Assembly: GCA_907165275.2 (NCBI GenBank)
Contig: OU015649.1
Span: forward strand, 15,840,001-15,904,000
DNA: 64,000 bases
Direction of reading: 5' to 3'
DNA from: Zygaena filipendulae
Taxonomy: Eukaryota; Arthropoda; Insecta; Lepidoptera; Zygaenidae
In this document: positions 41,703-53,800 of the stretch, piece after piece
Numbering within the stretch: position 1 is the first letter of the stretch
How the letters are laid out: the number at the start of each line of letters is the position of its first letter
Position numbers and translations under genes: made by a program
Notes under the pieces: model-generated
Told to the model about the DNA's origin: nothing
The model's database searches: none
What the model saw: only the letters and a program-made list of their open reading frames with translations

Positions 41703-44001
41703 TATTGTAGAGGCAACAGGAGAAACTCTACAACGATCGATTGAACTGGCACAGGACAGAAGCATATGGAGGAGCGTTACATAGGGTCACGATCCTCATT
41801 TGTGAGGGAGCGACAAAGAAAGAGAGTACAGACGGGGAGGTATGACCTTTGTATTTTGTAAGGTTATCTGTTGGTTACTCGCAGTTACGAAGAAGATAAA
41901 AATATAAGATTCATGTCCCACTTAACGCCGACACCGCACTAATCTCAGCGATCAGGGGCACGCGAATGACCCTTAATGGATTCCAGCGAAAAGCTGTCAT
42001 GATTTATGTGTTTTGAGAAGTCATAATACGAGTACTAAAACTGAATGTGATACTCGTTCGTAGTCCGCTAAAAAGTGGATCGATATATCCCCAGAGGGCG
42101 GTGCGAGCGAGTCTGGCTGAGCTAATAATGATCAATGGCTCCTCTCCAAATTAATGTTCGGCTTAAATCGACGGAGAGCTATCCGAGGGTTGTAAAATTC
42201 GAACAATCAAATCTAGGTTACGTTCCGCGCCACGGTTAAGCATTGAGCTTCATAATCCGAGCTGTATTAATTTAAGGGCGGCGCGCCTCGCCGGTGACCT
42301 GCTCCTTGTAATATTAACGCGTCCATTCCGTTTTGTGTTCCGGTTTCCGGCGCAAGCCTCGAGCGCGGAGCGGGCAGCGGGGAGCGGAGTCGTGCCAGTT
42401 GAATTCAATCACACACCGCGTTGTTGCTATGGGCACAGATTATATAGTCTCTGGGAAAGGCGGCTGCCAAACTTTGCTACCAAGTGGCGCCCCTAGAGTT
42501 TGTGACATGACATTAGTTTGGGCTGTGGCGTCGCTTGACAGAAAATGAACAAAACACATTTTTATTTGGATTTTTATACATAATTTAAATCTAATTGTAA
42601 TGTAATAATATATATCTGTAATAATATAATAATGTCCCGAAAATATTGAAACGTTGTATTACTGCCCTATTTGCTACAAATAAATAAAGCAATAAATATA
42701 TTCCGATAACATTTCTGAGAACACAACAGTATTATGTAATTTTTCCATCCGCACGCGTTGCCATAGCAACGCTATCTGTTATTTGGGCGGTAGCAGCAAT
42801 ATCATTAGGCGACAACAATCCCTCAGAGCTGTTCTGAAAACATGATAATCTTACGTTTTGGGTACGGAGGTTTGATTTCATCAAACGAAACATCTGTTCT
42901 CAAAGATTAACGACATACAACACTAATATCATTTTAAAAGTGAAATAAAGAAAATCCTATAAAGCAAAGAACTTAACAGAGAACTATTGTGCCCTAAGAG
43001 TTCACTCATTTTCTTCTTGTAAAACTGGATATTTTTGGTGCTGCATCATTTCCCAAGATTTGTGTCCATTTTCTGAATGGTCTTTGAAGCAGGAATGAAT
43101 CCGATATAAGTAAGTATATTTCAATAAATTCCTGAGTGCATCGCTGGTCGCTCGACAATTGCATCTGAGCAAAGTCTGAGCAACTAAAAATTTACAATTA
43201 ACTCGGTTTTATTATTCCGGTGAGCGAGTGTCTGCGCTTAAAATTCACCTCTCGCGATTCGCTCGGGGGCCACCGGGGGGACCGCCGGGGGGCGCATTAG
43301 TACTCCTCACAATCCGAAACCTCTTCGCAATGACAGTTGTGGAAGTGAGAGCAGATGTACTTTGATAACTCATCTGTGAACTGGCAGTACTTTCGAACGG
43401 GCCCCGAGACGTCGTAAAGTTATATTGCTCGGCTAATACACTCATGCCCCGCTACGCCGTAGCGCTACGCCGTAGCACCTTGGGCGGCGCCCTTCGAAGA
43501 ATTTCAGCGCTAATTCATTATTCATACTCTCAGGCACGCGCCTTGAATGTTGATTATTATTGTTGCCGCTCGAGATATTATTCGTATTATAATTATATCA
43601 CTTACTTAGGCACGAGGAGACATGTCATATTTGTTACGTATAAAATATATGCTAATCCTTCACAATATTCTTCATGGTATACTCTCAATAATGATATGTA
43701 TATATATTTGACGTTTAAATTGAAAGCTATTCAAACAAACTCAATATGAAAAACATTTTGTAAATGTATGTAGACTTTGAGTAAGTAATTATAAAAGTAA
43801 TCTAAAAAATATATTCAAAATTATAGTTTTAAGTAATAATATAAAAAAAACATAATATAAAACTGACATAGGTACCTACAGCTGATTACAAAATAAATGT
43901 ATGTATATATTAAATAACATTTTAAATCTTTTATCAAGGCGAATATTACGTCTAAAATCATTTACATCATAACTTGGATACCTAATTATAATTATTAAGT
44001 A
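41703..44001. other. Unique stretch with several islands
   Basis: Bases 42060-42420 are balanced with AATAATGATCAATGG and GCGGCGCGCC words. Bases 42757-42770 are an RFX X-box. Bases 43262-43296 are G-rich (GGGGCCACCGGGGGGACCG). Bases 43447-43480 are a GCTACGCCGTAGCGCTACGC palindrome. Bases 43740-43980 are AT-rich. No exon is supported. Confidence 0.4.
42757..42770. promoter_or_regulatory. RFX X-box motif
   Basis: GTTGCCATAGCAAC is a perfectly palindromic-style X-box (GTTGCC plus two spacer bases plus a GCAAC half). It lies in a balanced single-copy island about 250 bp after a CpG-rich segment. Confidence 0.55.
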
Positions 44002-44211
44002 CTAGCTGTTCCCCGCGGTTTCACCCGCTTTAATTTTGGAGTTGTCGCAGGAAATTCGATACAAAAAGTACCCTGTGTCCTTCTCTGTACCTTTGAAAAT
44101 GTGTATGCAAAGTTTCATGATGATCGGTTGAGCCGTTAAGGCGTGAAAGCGTAACGGACTGACGGACAGACAGAGTTACTTTCGCATTTATAATATTAGG
44201 TATAGTAGGGA
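44002..44211 (-). mobile_element. Helitron-like element, nearly complete
   Basis: It begins CTAGCTGTTCCCCGCGG after A and ends AATATTAGGTATAGTAGGGA before T. The end has a small insertion (GTATA) compared with AATATTAGTAGGA. GATCGGTTGAGCCGTTAAGG is intact. Confidence 0.92.
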
Positions 44212-44741
44212 TTACCTACCTCTTTTGACGAGTTAAAGGTTTAACTGATGTTAATCAGGCAAAGAGACAAGACGCGCTGAACTAACGAAAATTGAATATG
44301 AATTATGAACTTGACGCGATATTTCTGATTCTGATTTCTGAGGTACAAAAATTTATTAATACATGTTTTTTATTGCCTTCTCCTTTATTAAATACAAACG
44401 AGTAAGTAATGTCTAAGAAGAGCACTGCGCAATTGAAACATATTATAACATTGTTTCCCTTGAGTAAAACATAAAACTAAATATATAACTAACTTAATTC
44501 CCGTGTGTTGCTTCAGCCTCTTACCATATTACCTGGTGCCGAGTGCCGGCTCCGCGGTAAGTATATAGGTAGGTAGTTACATGGATGCACTCTTTGTGAG
44601 ACTCTCCGGGCCACCTCAGGCTCGCGCACCCACTAGCTTTGCACATAACAATTGCTTAGCCACTTTACGATTTTTGTATTTTGTTTAAATACGACAACCT
44701 TCTACTGGAGGGGATTATTGTTTGTTGCAAGCGAGGTAATA
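44212..44741. other. Unique spacer
   Basis: AT-rich, with a GC-balanced patch at 44515-44640. No feature is supported. Confidence 0.45.
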
Positions 44742-45064
44742 GGGATGAGGACTACTTTTGAAAATCAAAATTCTAATTAGTCCGTTAGTTAGAAAATAAA
44801 AAAACAATAGACACGTATTTTTTGCTTTTTCTAATAAATTAAAATATACAGAGATAAAGCGCATTAAAGTTGAGGGTGAGGGGGTCGTGACGTCACTAAC
44901 CGCTAAAACCGCCATACAAACTGTCAGAATAGTGACGTCACGCGAGATTTCAACTCAATATATCGCCGTTATTTTTTGATTACGTAAAAAAGAAAAAATA
45001 TGTGTCCAATATTTTTTAATAATCTACAAGACGGACTAAAAAATAAAAATTAGTCAACATGCCC
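44742..45064 (-). mobile_element. CRE-bearing MITE (copy 5)
   Basis: The ends are GGGATGAGGACTACTTTTG and TTAGTCAACATGCCC. Both CRE octamers are intact at 44888-44895 and 44933-44940, 45 bp apart, around CGCTAAAACCGCCATACAAA. AAT on the left and ATT on the right flank it. Confidence 0.95.
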
Positions 45065-45102
45065 ATTGCGCCACTTCTTCTTAAATAGAAATTTTCGTAC
45101 AA

Positions 45103-45279
45103 GCTCATCCTAATACTTACTAACTTGTTTTGTTTGTTACGCTGAAAGCGCCCCAACCGATTATCATGAAATTTTGCATACACGTTGTCAGGGGGTACAG
45201 AAAAGGACATTGAATACTTTCATCTCGGAGGTCCTGCGAGAACTCCGAAATTAATGCGGGTGCAACCGCCGGAACAGTT
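45103..45279 (+). mobile_element. Helitron-like element, end mutated
   Basis: TCATCCTAATACTTACTAACTTG-like start, CCCAACCGATTATCATGAAA, GGGTACAGAAAAGGACATTG, and an end GCAACCGCCGGAACAGTTAC where CTAG became TTAC. Confidence 0.82.
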
Positions 45280-45460
45280 ACGAAGTAATATTATTTGTGA
45301 AGTTGTTCGGACGTTTGTTAGTAATGCAATCACGCATAAAATTTTTATTAAGTACATATATTAGATAGCTACTTTAAGTCCAAGAATATGACATTATTTT
45401 GATCCCAAAATTCCCAAAATATAAGAAATAATTCAAGAAATTAACAGCAAGACATATATA
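45280..45460. other. Short AT-rich spacer
   Basis: Nothing definable between two Helitrons. Confidence 0.5.
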
Positions 45461-45677
45461 TCTTACTAATATTATTTAAACGCGAAAGTTTGTTAGTATG
45501 TATGGATGGATGAATGGATGTTTGTTACTCTTTCACGCAAAAACTACTGGACGGATTTAAATGAAACTTTACAATAATATAGCTTATATATCACATTAAC
45601 ACATAGGGTACTTTTTATCCCGGAATTCTCGCGGGAACTCTGAAATTAACGCGGGTGAAACCGCGGGGCACAACTAG
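45461..45677 (+). mobile_element. Helitron-like element, subfamily A, complete
   Basis: It starts TCTTACTAATATTATTTAAA after A and ends ACCGCGGGGCACAACTAG before T. It serves as the uninterrupted reference for the SINE-split copy at 13629-14120. Confidence 0.95.
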
Positions 45678-46424
45678 TAGCTCATAATAACATAAGCTCA
45701 TGTGGCTCGCTTGGTTTACAACTGCAGATAAACTGCCTACGAGATTCGCACGCGTACAAAGCTTAAATCACATTTCATTTGCAAGTTTAATAAACAAAAT
45801 ATACCTACATGAGCTTTTCAAACGGATATCGTCAAGTGCAAAATGTAACGTAAGAGAATTTCGTTCGCCGTACCTATATATCAGCTACTGATTGAACTGA
45901 CGCGTGCGTAAGTCCCGAAAGGTTTTGATTTACGTCAAAATAAACGATACACGAACAAACAAAACCCATTGTTCTGACGGAATATGAAACAAATGTCATA
46001 CCGCGTCGGCGAGCAACAAATGCGCCCGCCCTTCCCCCCCACGTGCTCACCCCCCGCGGTATTCCCCCATCGTTCCGATACGCAAGACGTGAGCTCCGAT
46101 TGACGTATTTGTGTCAACTGTCAATTGTCATACGTAATACATTGAAACGTAAGAATAATAATCTGTATTCTTTCCGGTCGGCATATCTTATGTTTCAAGT
46201 TATTGACAGGTACTGGTACTCGAAAGGTCGATCGCAAGATATTTAATAAACTTACCAAGTGAACCCCGTTGCCTTTCAAGGGATAAATAAAAACAGTTGA
46301 AAAGATAAATTAGGTCATCTCCGAAAACAATCTCATAATTTAATGTCAAAGAAGGTCTTTTCTAACTCAATGAGAGCCTACCATCACTTTCGAAGAAACG
46401 CATGTCCAGACATGACATCCTATG
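45678..46424. other. Unique stretch
   Basis: Bases 46015-46095 are C-rich (CGCCCTTCCCCCCCACGTGC). Frames here are short and unsupported. Confidence 0.4.
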
Positions 46425-46595
46425 ATAAAAGCGAATCTGTTTGTTTGTTACATCTTTACGTCTTAACTACTTAACTGCTATCACGATCTTTTGCACGCAC
46501 GTTGTTAGGGGTACAAAAAAGGACAAAGGGTAATTTTTATCCAGAAATTGAAAAAATAACGCATAGAGGAAACCGCAGGAAAACCGCTAATACTA
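46425..46595 (+). mobile_element. Helitron-like element, decayed
   Basis: GCGAATCTGTTTGTTTGTTA, GGGGTACAAAAAAGGACAAA and GAAACCGCAGGAAAACCGCTAA, the end CTAG having become CTAA. Confidence 0.82.
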
Positions 46596-47938
46596 AAGTA
46601 CCTAAGTACTATAATGCTCTTACCCGTCTTTACTTAACTCTTTAACAACTCCGTAATTCAGCCTCTGTCACCTTTTGATCTCCTTTGAAATGCTGAGCTT
46701 TTCATTTCCAATTTAAGTCGTGTTAAATTCTACGGCCGAGGCTTTTTTCAGCGCTAAGCCTCCGAGCGGCGTCGCCGAAGTTTATTTCTAATCCACTGTG
46801 ACATCTTTATTGCTGATTCGGTACGTTCCGATACTAAGCCGGCGGCGCGGCGTTGAGTTCGGTCCGCTAAGCCCGCTACTCGAAGGGGGTGTATTCAAAA
46901 ACTTCACGCTCAATTTAACGCGCCAGAGTTTAGTCTAATCCGCAGCTAGTGTAATGAGATTACAGCGAACGCGATCACTCCACAGCGTCGCCGCGCGCCG
47001 GGCGGCCATTGTTCCGAACGCCTTTCAAGTTTCACACGCGTCTTACGCTTAATCTGATGTTGATAATTGTTCCACAGACGTAAGCCGATAAACTTGTTGA
47101 AAGAACAAGCTGAAATTGTATTAAAGCGTCTGCGAGGATTATTGCAGAATACAATCATAGTACCAGGCGCCAGCTGTTGTTAGCGTGGATTTTGCAAAGG
47201 TTCATTTTGGGAGTCGCCCTTAAACTCTTTTGGCAGATTGAGACAAAAATATTTCGTAAAACTTCGTATTCCTGCAACTGTTTCGTAATAGACGAACAGA
47301 ACGATTGAATAAATAAACACGCTCTTGCGTTTGTTATAATATAAAAGCGGTATAAATGTCGTCTTAACGTCTTCTTCTATGGAGCAAAAACACAAGTCAA
47401 AGTTAAACAACAAGTAAGTTGGAGTGTCGAACACTTCCAACGGCACCGGATCGCACTCGTCACTCGACAAAAATTATTCAAGAATAAGTATCTTCAATGC
47501 GCTGAAATAATATTTTCGACACCGTACATGCAGATACTGAAATGGTTGCAGAAATATTTGCAACGGAAATATTAAAATAAGGCCGGCAGCAGACGCTGTC
47601 TGTACGGTTCTCGGCACATGATGCCCCCTGTCGGATGTCGGCGCAAACTTGCAGCTATTTATCGGAGAGTATTTCCTTACCCCACTCCTTTCTTCCTCCC
47701 ACAACTTCAGCCTCAAGTGTTCTCCCTCGCCAGCCTCGATATACGAGATAACATTTGGCATTTATTCACTAATGTCTTATATGACAGAGGACGTCAACAA
47801 GCAAAATTGTGATTTATAGGTACAGTAGCCTAAAACCCATACCCGCGGTTTTATCCATGGAAATTGACATATATACACAACACACTTACCTCCTTTATAT
47901 CGATACAAACTTAAAAGCTCAATCGGTTAAAACATAGT
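46596..47938. promoter_or_regulatory. Unique stretch with candidate regulatory islands
   Basis: Balanced islands at 46690-46880 (CGGCGTCGCCGAAGTTTATT), 46900-47060 and 47590-47720. A Helitron head scrap (CCCGCGGTTTTATCCATGG) lies at 47841-47860. Minus frames at 47470-47180 and 47761-47474 lack domain or splice support. Confidence 0.35.
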
Positions 47939-48019
47939 GTCTTACGGCCGCACTCAGAGTCGACTTGAATGACTTAACAAAGTAATCATTAAAGTCGACT
48001 CTGAGTGCGGCCGTAAGAC
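47939..48019. mobile_element. Palindromic MITE, minimal internal-deletion form (81 bp)
   Basis: GTCTTACGGCCGCACTCAGA at the left and its inverse at the right form a 28-bp near-perfect stem, continuing weakly. The terminal blocks are those of 61845-62090, but the whole central part is missing. The family can therefore move or persist with little more than its ends. Confidence 0.92.
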
Positions 48020-49303
48020 CGTTAAAATGGTGAATTACTTGTCAACAAAATTAAAAGGACAAAAAATTGTTTGCAAGCTTTAACAATCACACGGAGTTTC
48101 TTGCAAAATATTTAATCTCAAAAACTCAGCAACATTTTTTTTGTGAAATATTTAAAACATAGAAGCTTAACTTCGGTAACTTGTATGAAAAAAGTTAAGC
48201 AACGAAACGGAACGAAGCGGAGCGGACGCGACAATTTTGTGGAACGGAACGCTCTCGGAGAGTGTCAGGTAAAGAGATTGTTGCAGAACTTGATTTATAT
48301 GCAGCGGATGGGGCGTAATAAAGTTAAGTGGCGGTCCCGATGCTTAAGATCACAAATGAAAGATACAAAGTTGTAAGGCGCCGCCTCCCCCGCCCCCGTC
48401 CCCGCTCCCCCCGCCGTCGCCGCGTCACGGGCGGGCGATCCCTCTCCGTTAGTGCTAATAAAAGAGTTGCCGCTTGTAACGGCATTAGTATTATCTCCAC
48501 TGTCGCCTCGAAGCTTTGTTCACGGCGCTGTAACTTTTGATGGTTTTATTTTGTTAAGCCTTGTATTGCTTCTTCTGAAACACTGACTCGCTCGCGTCGC
48601 TCTCAGGTGACCGGCTATCTTTCATCTTGATCGTGTTTCAACTAATATAATATTAGGTATATTGTTTTGATTTATTTCGTATAGCCGTGTTGTTTTTCCT
48701 TTTATTTTATCAATTCTTCCTTATATTCACTTCCTCAGCACCAAGAGTGGTGAAATCCGAAGGGCATACTTCATTAGAATTTTCCAGCCTTACCAATGGA
48801 TGCCTTTGTATTTTTTTTATAAAGATTAAATAACATTTTCTGCCAAAACAATATTTTTACTGTTCTCTTACTTGTTCGATCTGAATAATAAGAAAGCGTA
48901 CTGAATCATCGATTAAGTTGGTATAAATACGCACCGATGTTAGAGGACATCGGTACAGTCCATACGCGAGCCTTCACACAGTAACATATAAGCGTTATAT
49001 GGGTTGATTGTATTCACCAGCCTAATGCCCGTTATTACTCGGCGCGTAGTTTGAAGGACTCTCGCGCACCGGCCCGCGGCCCTGAGGCGAATTCGCTCCA
49101 TAAATCAGGGAGCGATATCGCGGCGATATTGGCAAAGTTCGCCACTCGGCCTACTTGGGATGGCGATGGCGGGCCCGCGCCGCGCCGGCCGCACGTGCAC
49201 TACTTGTGCTCGATACATACCGCTGTGTTAGGATCATGCGGACCAGGACCCTAATTCATTATGACCATAACACGTCGCGTTAAGGTAAGGTAACATTTTG
49301 CTT
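48020..49303. other. Unique stretch with GC islands
   Basis: Bases 48375-48440 are C-rich (CCCCCGCCCCCGTCCCCGCT). Bases 48932-48953 form a small hairpin (ACCGATGT/ACATCGGT). Bases 49050-49220 are GC-rich (GGCCCGCGGCCCTGAGGCGA), a candidate regulatory island. No exon is supported. Confidence 0.4.
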
Positions 49304-49706
49304 CAAAAAATTAAAACCGACTTCCAAAAACACAAAACTAAAAAACTAAAAATAAAAAGCTAAAAATAACAACATACCGATTTAATTCAAAAGACAAAAA
49401 CACACGTAATATTCTTATTGATTTATGCTACCACTAATCGGTTTGAATTCGGTGACGAGCCCACTGGTGTCTGGCCACTTGGGTTGTCCTGCTCACGAAG
49501 AGCTGGTGGCGGGAGTCGACTTAGCCCATCTACCGCCTTCATATTTGGCTTGTCACCGACTTCATACCGATTAGTGGTAGCATAAATCAATAAGAATATT
49601 ACGTGTGTTTTTGTCTTTTGAATTAAATCGGTATGTTGTTATTTTTAGCTTTTTATTTTTAGTTTTTTAGTTTTGTGTTTTTGGAAGTCGGTTTTAATTT
49701 TTTTGT
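49304..49706. mobile_element. Long-arm MITE (AAAACCGACTTCC family), complete
   Basis: The arms 49304-49456 and 49552-49706 are reverse complements over about 153 bp (AAAATTAAAACCGACTTCC outward, GAATTCGGTGAC inward). The 95-bp spacer (CTGGCCACTTGGGTTGTCCT) is GC-balanced and unlike the arms. A single arm occurs at 8792-8942. No coding frame. Confidence 0.92.
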
Positions 49707-49832
49707 TAAAAATTTGTTTATTTCTCGCTTTTAAGTGACTTAGTTCGTAAATTCTCTAAGTTACAATAGCCCAATGTCAACTGCTCATCACCTTTTACAA
49801 AATATTGCTTTTCCCGACGCAGGGACGTTAAT

Positions 49833-50498
49833 TGTTGAGGAGTTCTCCTTGTACATCATCATCAGTTCCACTTCACCATATACATTGGGACGAGCATAAA
49901 TTGTTTAGAAACCATATTAAAGTTAACGAATCGGAATCTGTGAAATACCTATTATTTAGTCGTTCTGATGACCATCTGTGGTCTTCATCATCAGTTTCAC
50001 TTCTTCAAATTTTACTTCCCAAAAGCAAATAAACGATTTACTATAAAAAATACAAAAATCGCTATAGGTGTACCTATAATTTTTGAAGAGTTCCCTCGAT
50101 TACTCCAAGATCCCATCATCAGATCTCGACTTGGTGACAATGGAATCAATTTGGAAGTATCCCCTATCAAACAAAACACAAATTTTCGAAATCGCTACAA
50201 TCGGAACCCGTGAAATACGTATTATTGTTGAGTAGTTCCGATGACCATCTGTGGTCTTCATCATCAGTTCCACTTCTTCAAATGTTGGTTTCCAGAAGCA
50301 AATGAACGATTTACTATAAAAAATACCCAAATCGCTATAGGTGTGCCTATAATTTTTGAAGAGTTCCCTCGATTTCTCCAAGATCCCATCATCAGATTCC
50401 GACTTGGTGGCAATGGGACCTAATTGGGAGTAAACCCTTTCAAACAAAAAAAGAATTTTCAAAATCGGTCCAACCGTCTTCGAGTAATCGGTGAACAT

Positions 50499-50534
<36 letters not shown>

Positions 50535-50590
50535 ATACATACAATCGAACATAGAACCTCCTCCTTTTTGGAAGTCGGTTAAAAATACAT
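49833..50590 (-). repeat. Interspersed repeat with 273-bp internal tandem duplication and poly-A
   Basis: GATGACCATCTGTGGTCTTC occurs at 49966 and 50239, and GATCCCATCATCAGA at 50109 and 50382, both 273 bp apart; a third decayed unit lies upstream (CATCATCAGTTCCACTTC at 49857). It ends in poly-A (50504-50532) then CTCCTCCTTTTTGGAAGTCG. The single-unit relative is at 10485-10840. The 150-codon minus frame (50552-50100) spans both units and is a by-product of the repeat. Confidence 0.85.
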
Positions 50591-50599
50591 TTACGACTT

Positions 50600-50872
50600 G
50601 TCTTATGACATACAGTTGCTATGCTTTCACGCGTTAACTACTCAGCTGATCATCATCAAGTTTCTTCTGAAATCCATAGCATAAGATCAGTTTAGTTTGG
50701 AACCAGGTGGCGCTATGTAATGATGTCCAAGCGTTATTAACATTTGTGCTTGGAAAGGTCATGCATGATGAGGGGCAGTTTTGTTTTTTTTTTTTAATCT
50801 TGTTTATAGGTATGTTAGGAGTGTTTGAGGGAATTTCGTAGTTCACGCGGGTGAAATCGCGAGAAACATCTA
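50600..50872 (+). mobile_element. Helitron-like element with foreign middle
   Basis: It starts CAGTTGCTATGCTTTCACGC and ends GGGTGAAATCGCGAGAAACATCTAG before T. Between them about 130 bp (TAGCATAAGATCAGTTTAGT to CTTGTTTATAGGTATGTTAG) do not match other copies: an internal replacement or capture. Confidence 0.78.
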
Positions 50873-53800
50873 GTATAGTGGATATAATAAAACTATAACT
50901 AGAAGCGTGTACTCGTCCTTTGACGATATTTATATTATTAGTTCACCGACGTCTCGTCTTCCTCATATAACTAGAAACACTCGTAAACTTGTTTCTCTCG
51001 AACCATCATATTATTCCCTTATTTACGACGTCTTCCGAGTACCTTTACGACTGTTTACTCCGCCATTAATATGTTATAAAGAAACTGCGTTGTGTGTACG
51101 GCGAGTTGATCTCGGAGTCAATTATGTGTTTAGTGGCGCGAAGCGGCCGGTTTATTACGTATAGTTGCAAGCTGTCCCGTATTAACTTGTGGAACAGTTC
51201 CAGTGTGCACAAGGGATAGCACTTTACAGCCTTCATTAGTCCATCCTTCTCTTATCTATACTTTAAGTGTCGGTAATAAGACCTGGGATCAGGGAAGCTG
51301 GCGGCGCCCAGCGTTGTCGGGCGAAACTTTCTGATTTATAGTGTCGGGGGTGTACCTATGTATCTTCCTAGATCATTAAAGTCCAATGTCCCAGGTGTTG
51401 AGGGCAGCAGGTCGCTCGTGCCAACGACTCTGTTTAATTTGCCATTATCTTTTACTACTATTGTTGTTACTTTTACTAGAAGTAATAATTATTATTTGGT
51501 TCCATATACCTATGTAAGTATTTTCTGCTGTTAAAACTTATTATAAATAATTCCAGATATTCCCAATTTTTGGTTAAAGCTTCGCTCGAAATTGATTACT
51601 CAATTTCCACTAGTTGGTTGTGGCTTAAATATCTATATACATTATGTTTGTATATAGGCCTGCTCTTGTCACATATCATAGTACACGATATCCGCACAGT
51701 TTGCGTTAAACAAGTAGGTGATAGGTAGGTTCCCAGCAATTTAGATTCAAATTCAGTTCTATATATTAATCTATAGACATATTCTATTCGTGAGCCAAAT
51801 TACACCTCGATTCTGTTGCTTGCGGTTTCTCCCGAGTTCCACCCTTTTCACCACGTTAGGGGTTGGACTGAAAACACTATGTTATTATTAATGTAGGTAA
51901 CATTTTAAGAATAAACCCTAAGAAATATTTTAATTTTTCAAGATCAGCGAAATGTCGCTGTTTAAAAGGAATGCTTTTAAACATCCGCTTTGGCGTTATT
52001 TTGCTAGAATATTGTAGCAAACATTTGGATAATTATCGCACATTTCGGCCGCGTCCCTCGCCGTGTGTTATGTTCTCGGCAGCTGGTAACTTCGCTGGAC
52101 GTTTCGGTAACATAACGCCTTCGTAAGTCGGGGTGTGCGTTACAGCTCGACCCTCTCTAATTCATGACCTTCGCTCGGAACTATAATATAATTTCCATTA
52201 ACCGCCCCCGAGTCAGGCCACATAAATATTCGACCTCTCGCGAAGGCTTCATTCAATCAAGAGCTTAGATTACAAACCGAATTCCAGCGGTGATTAGACG
52301 CGTTCGATGTTGGAAACTGTTCGCTCGTTTTATTTACTTTCATTTAACATGATACTTTGCCTTGAGCATTAATTTTACCTTGTTTCAAGTAGGTATAGTA
52401 TGACCGGGCCGGATTGGAGTTTTCGAAGATTTATTATTTATTTTACAGAAAGCTCTTTTTAGTGAAGATATTTTTTTTAAATTCACTCCTCACAGCTGCA
52501 GAAACTTGACTTCGCTCACTCAAATATTTAATCTGCTGTCTAATTCTCCCACCGGGTATAGAGACAGGTGTCTTTTAAGTGGGTGAGTCGCGTTGTAGAG
52601 TTGCATTAGGATACAGCCTACGAAGGCTCTCTGCAAGAAACTTTACATAATATTCTGCACGAAACTAACATTCGAAGATGATTTTTTTCCGATATACTTC
52701 AGTTGAATTTAAATGACTTTAAGAAAAGCTGATAAACTAAAGATATAATGACACTACCCATTCGTATATGTACAGTTATTCAATACTGTGAAACGGATTT
52801 TAATACGATTTTTATTATCATAAAAAGTTTCTTCTGGAAAGCTAAAAGGAAAATCGAAAAATACTAAGAAATATTGATCAAGTTAACGCTGACTAAAGCT
52901 GAGATAGATTACAATAATTTAGTAAAATAACATTTTCTATGTGAAAGTCAGGACGGGAAGTATTTAAATATAACCAACATAAAACGCTTGAGTAAAAACC
53001 AGAAAATCTATATGAAATGTTTGTCGCATTTATTTCAATTGTTTTGCGGAAACTTTTTTATTAGTTTCGTTTTTGTTGCACAAAGCTGCTTTGTGCTCGT
53101 ACGACGTACACTGGCGTGGCGTGGCGTTTAATTCAATGTGCCATTTGTGCCGTTTATAAACGATTGCAATTCAGAAGTTTCGGTTGACGTGTGAGTCGCT
53201 CGCGTGGACCGGGTTCAAAATGGCAGCCACGCGTGATTGAACCTAGTAGTGACTGATTTAATGTATTTTTTTCTCAGCGTATTTGCAATTTGACTGAAAC
53301 AGGAGTTTTGTGTTTAATTTCCCTATGAAGATTAACCTTCATGGAAGCTGGTCAGGTGAGGCAGCTGTCAGAGTTCTGTGACCTCCGGCTAAACTTCAAT
53401 TGATTGTGGAGATTGATCACTCATGAATCTTCACTTGATGAATAGTTCATTTTTGTAATAAAAAAGAAAATATATTATTAATTATGTTAGTTTTAGTTAT
53501 ATTTTTAATTACTAAAACTAACAATGTATAATTGTCATAATTATATGGTAGAGCATAGTACCTAGTAATTAGAGGTTTAGATTAGCTCTACTAGGATTGA
53601 GTCTGGGAATGGAATCCTATAAAGAAGCAAAAGTTAATAAAAAATACATTATTTAAATAAAAAATATGGAGCGTTGAAACAGAATACTGAAATATTAAAA
53701 ATAAAAAGTCAAAAAATCAGGAGGTATCATAAGGAGCGGCATAGCGCCGCCGCCGCCTTGTTATAAAGTTACAAGCGTTTTATGTTTTGGTTCTTTTATT

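Noticed and set aside
50100..50552. 150-codon open frame on the minus strand, the longest in the window
   Set aside because: It lies entirely in the 273-bp tandemly duplicated interspersed repeat, so its two halves repeat each other and it starts in poly-T. The other copy of the repeat does not encode the same protein.
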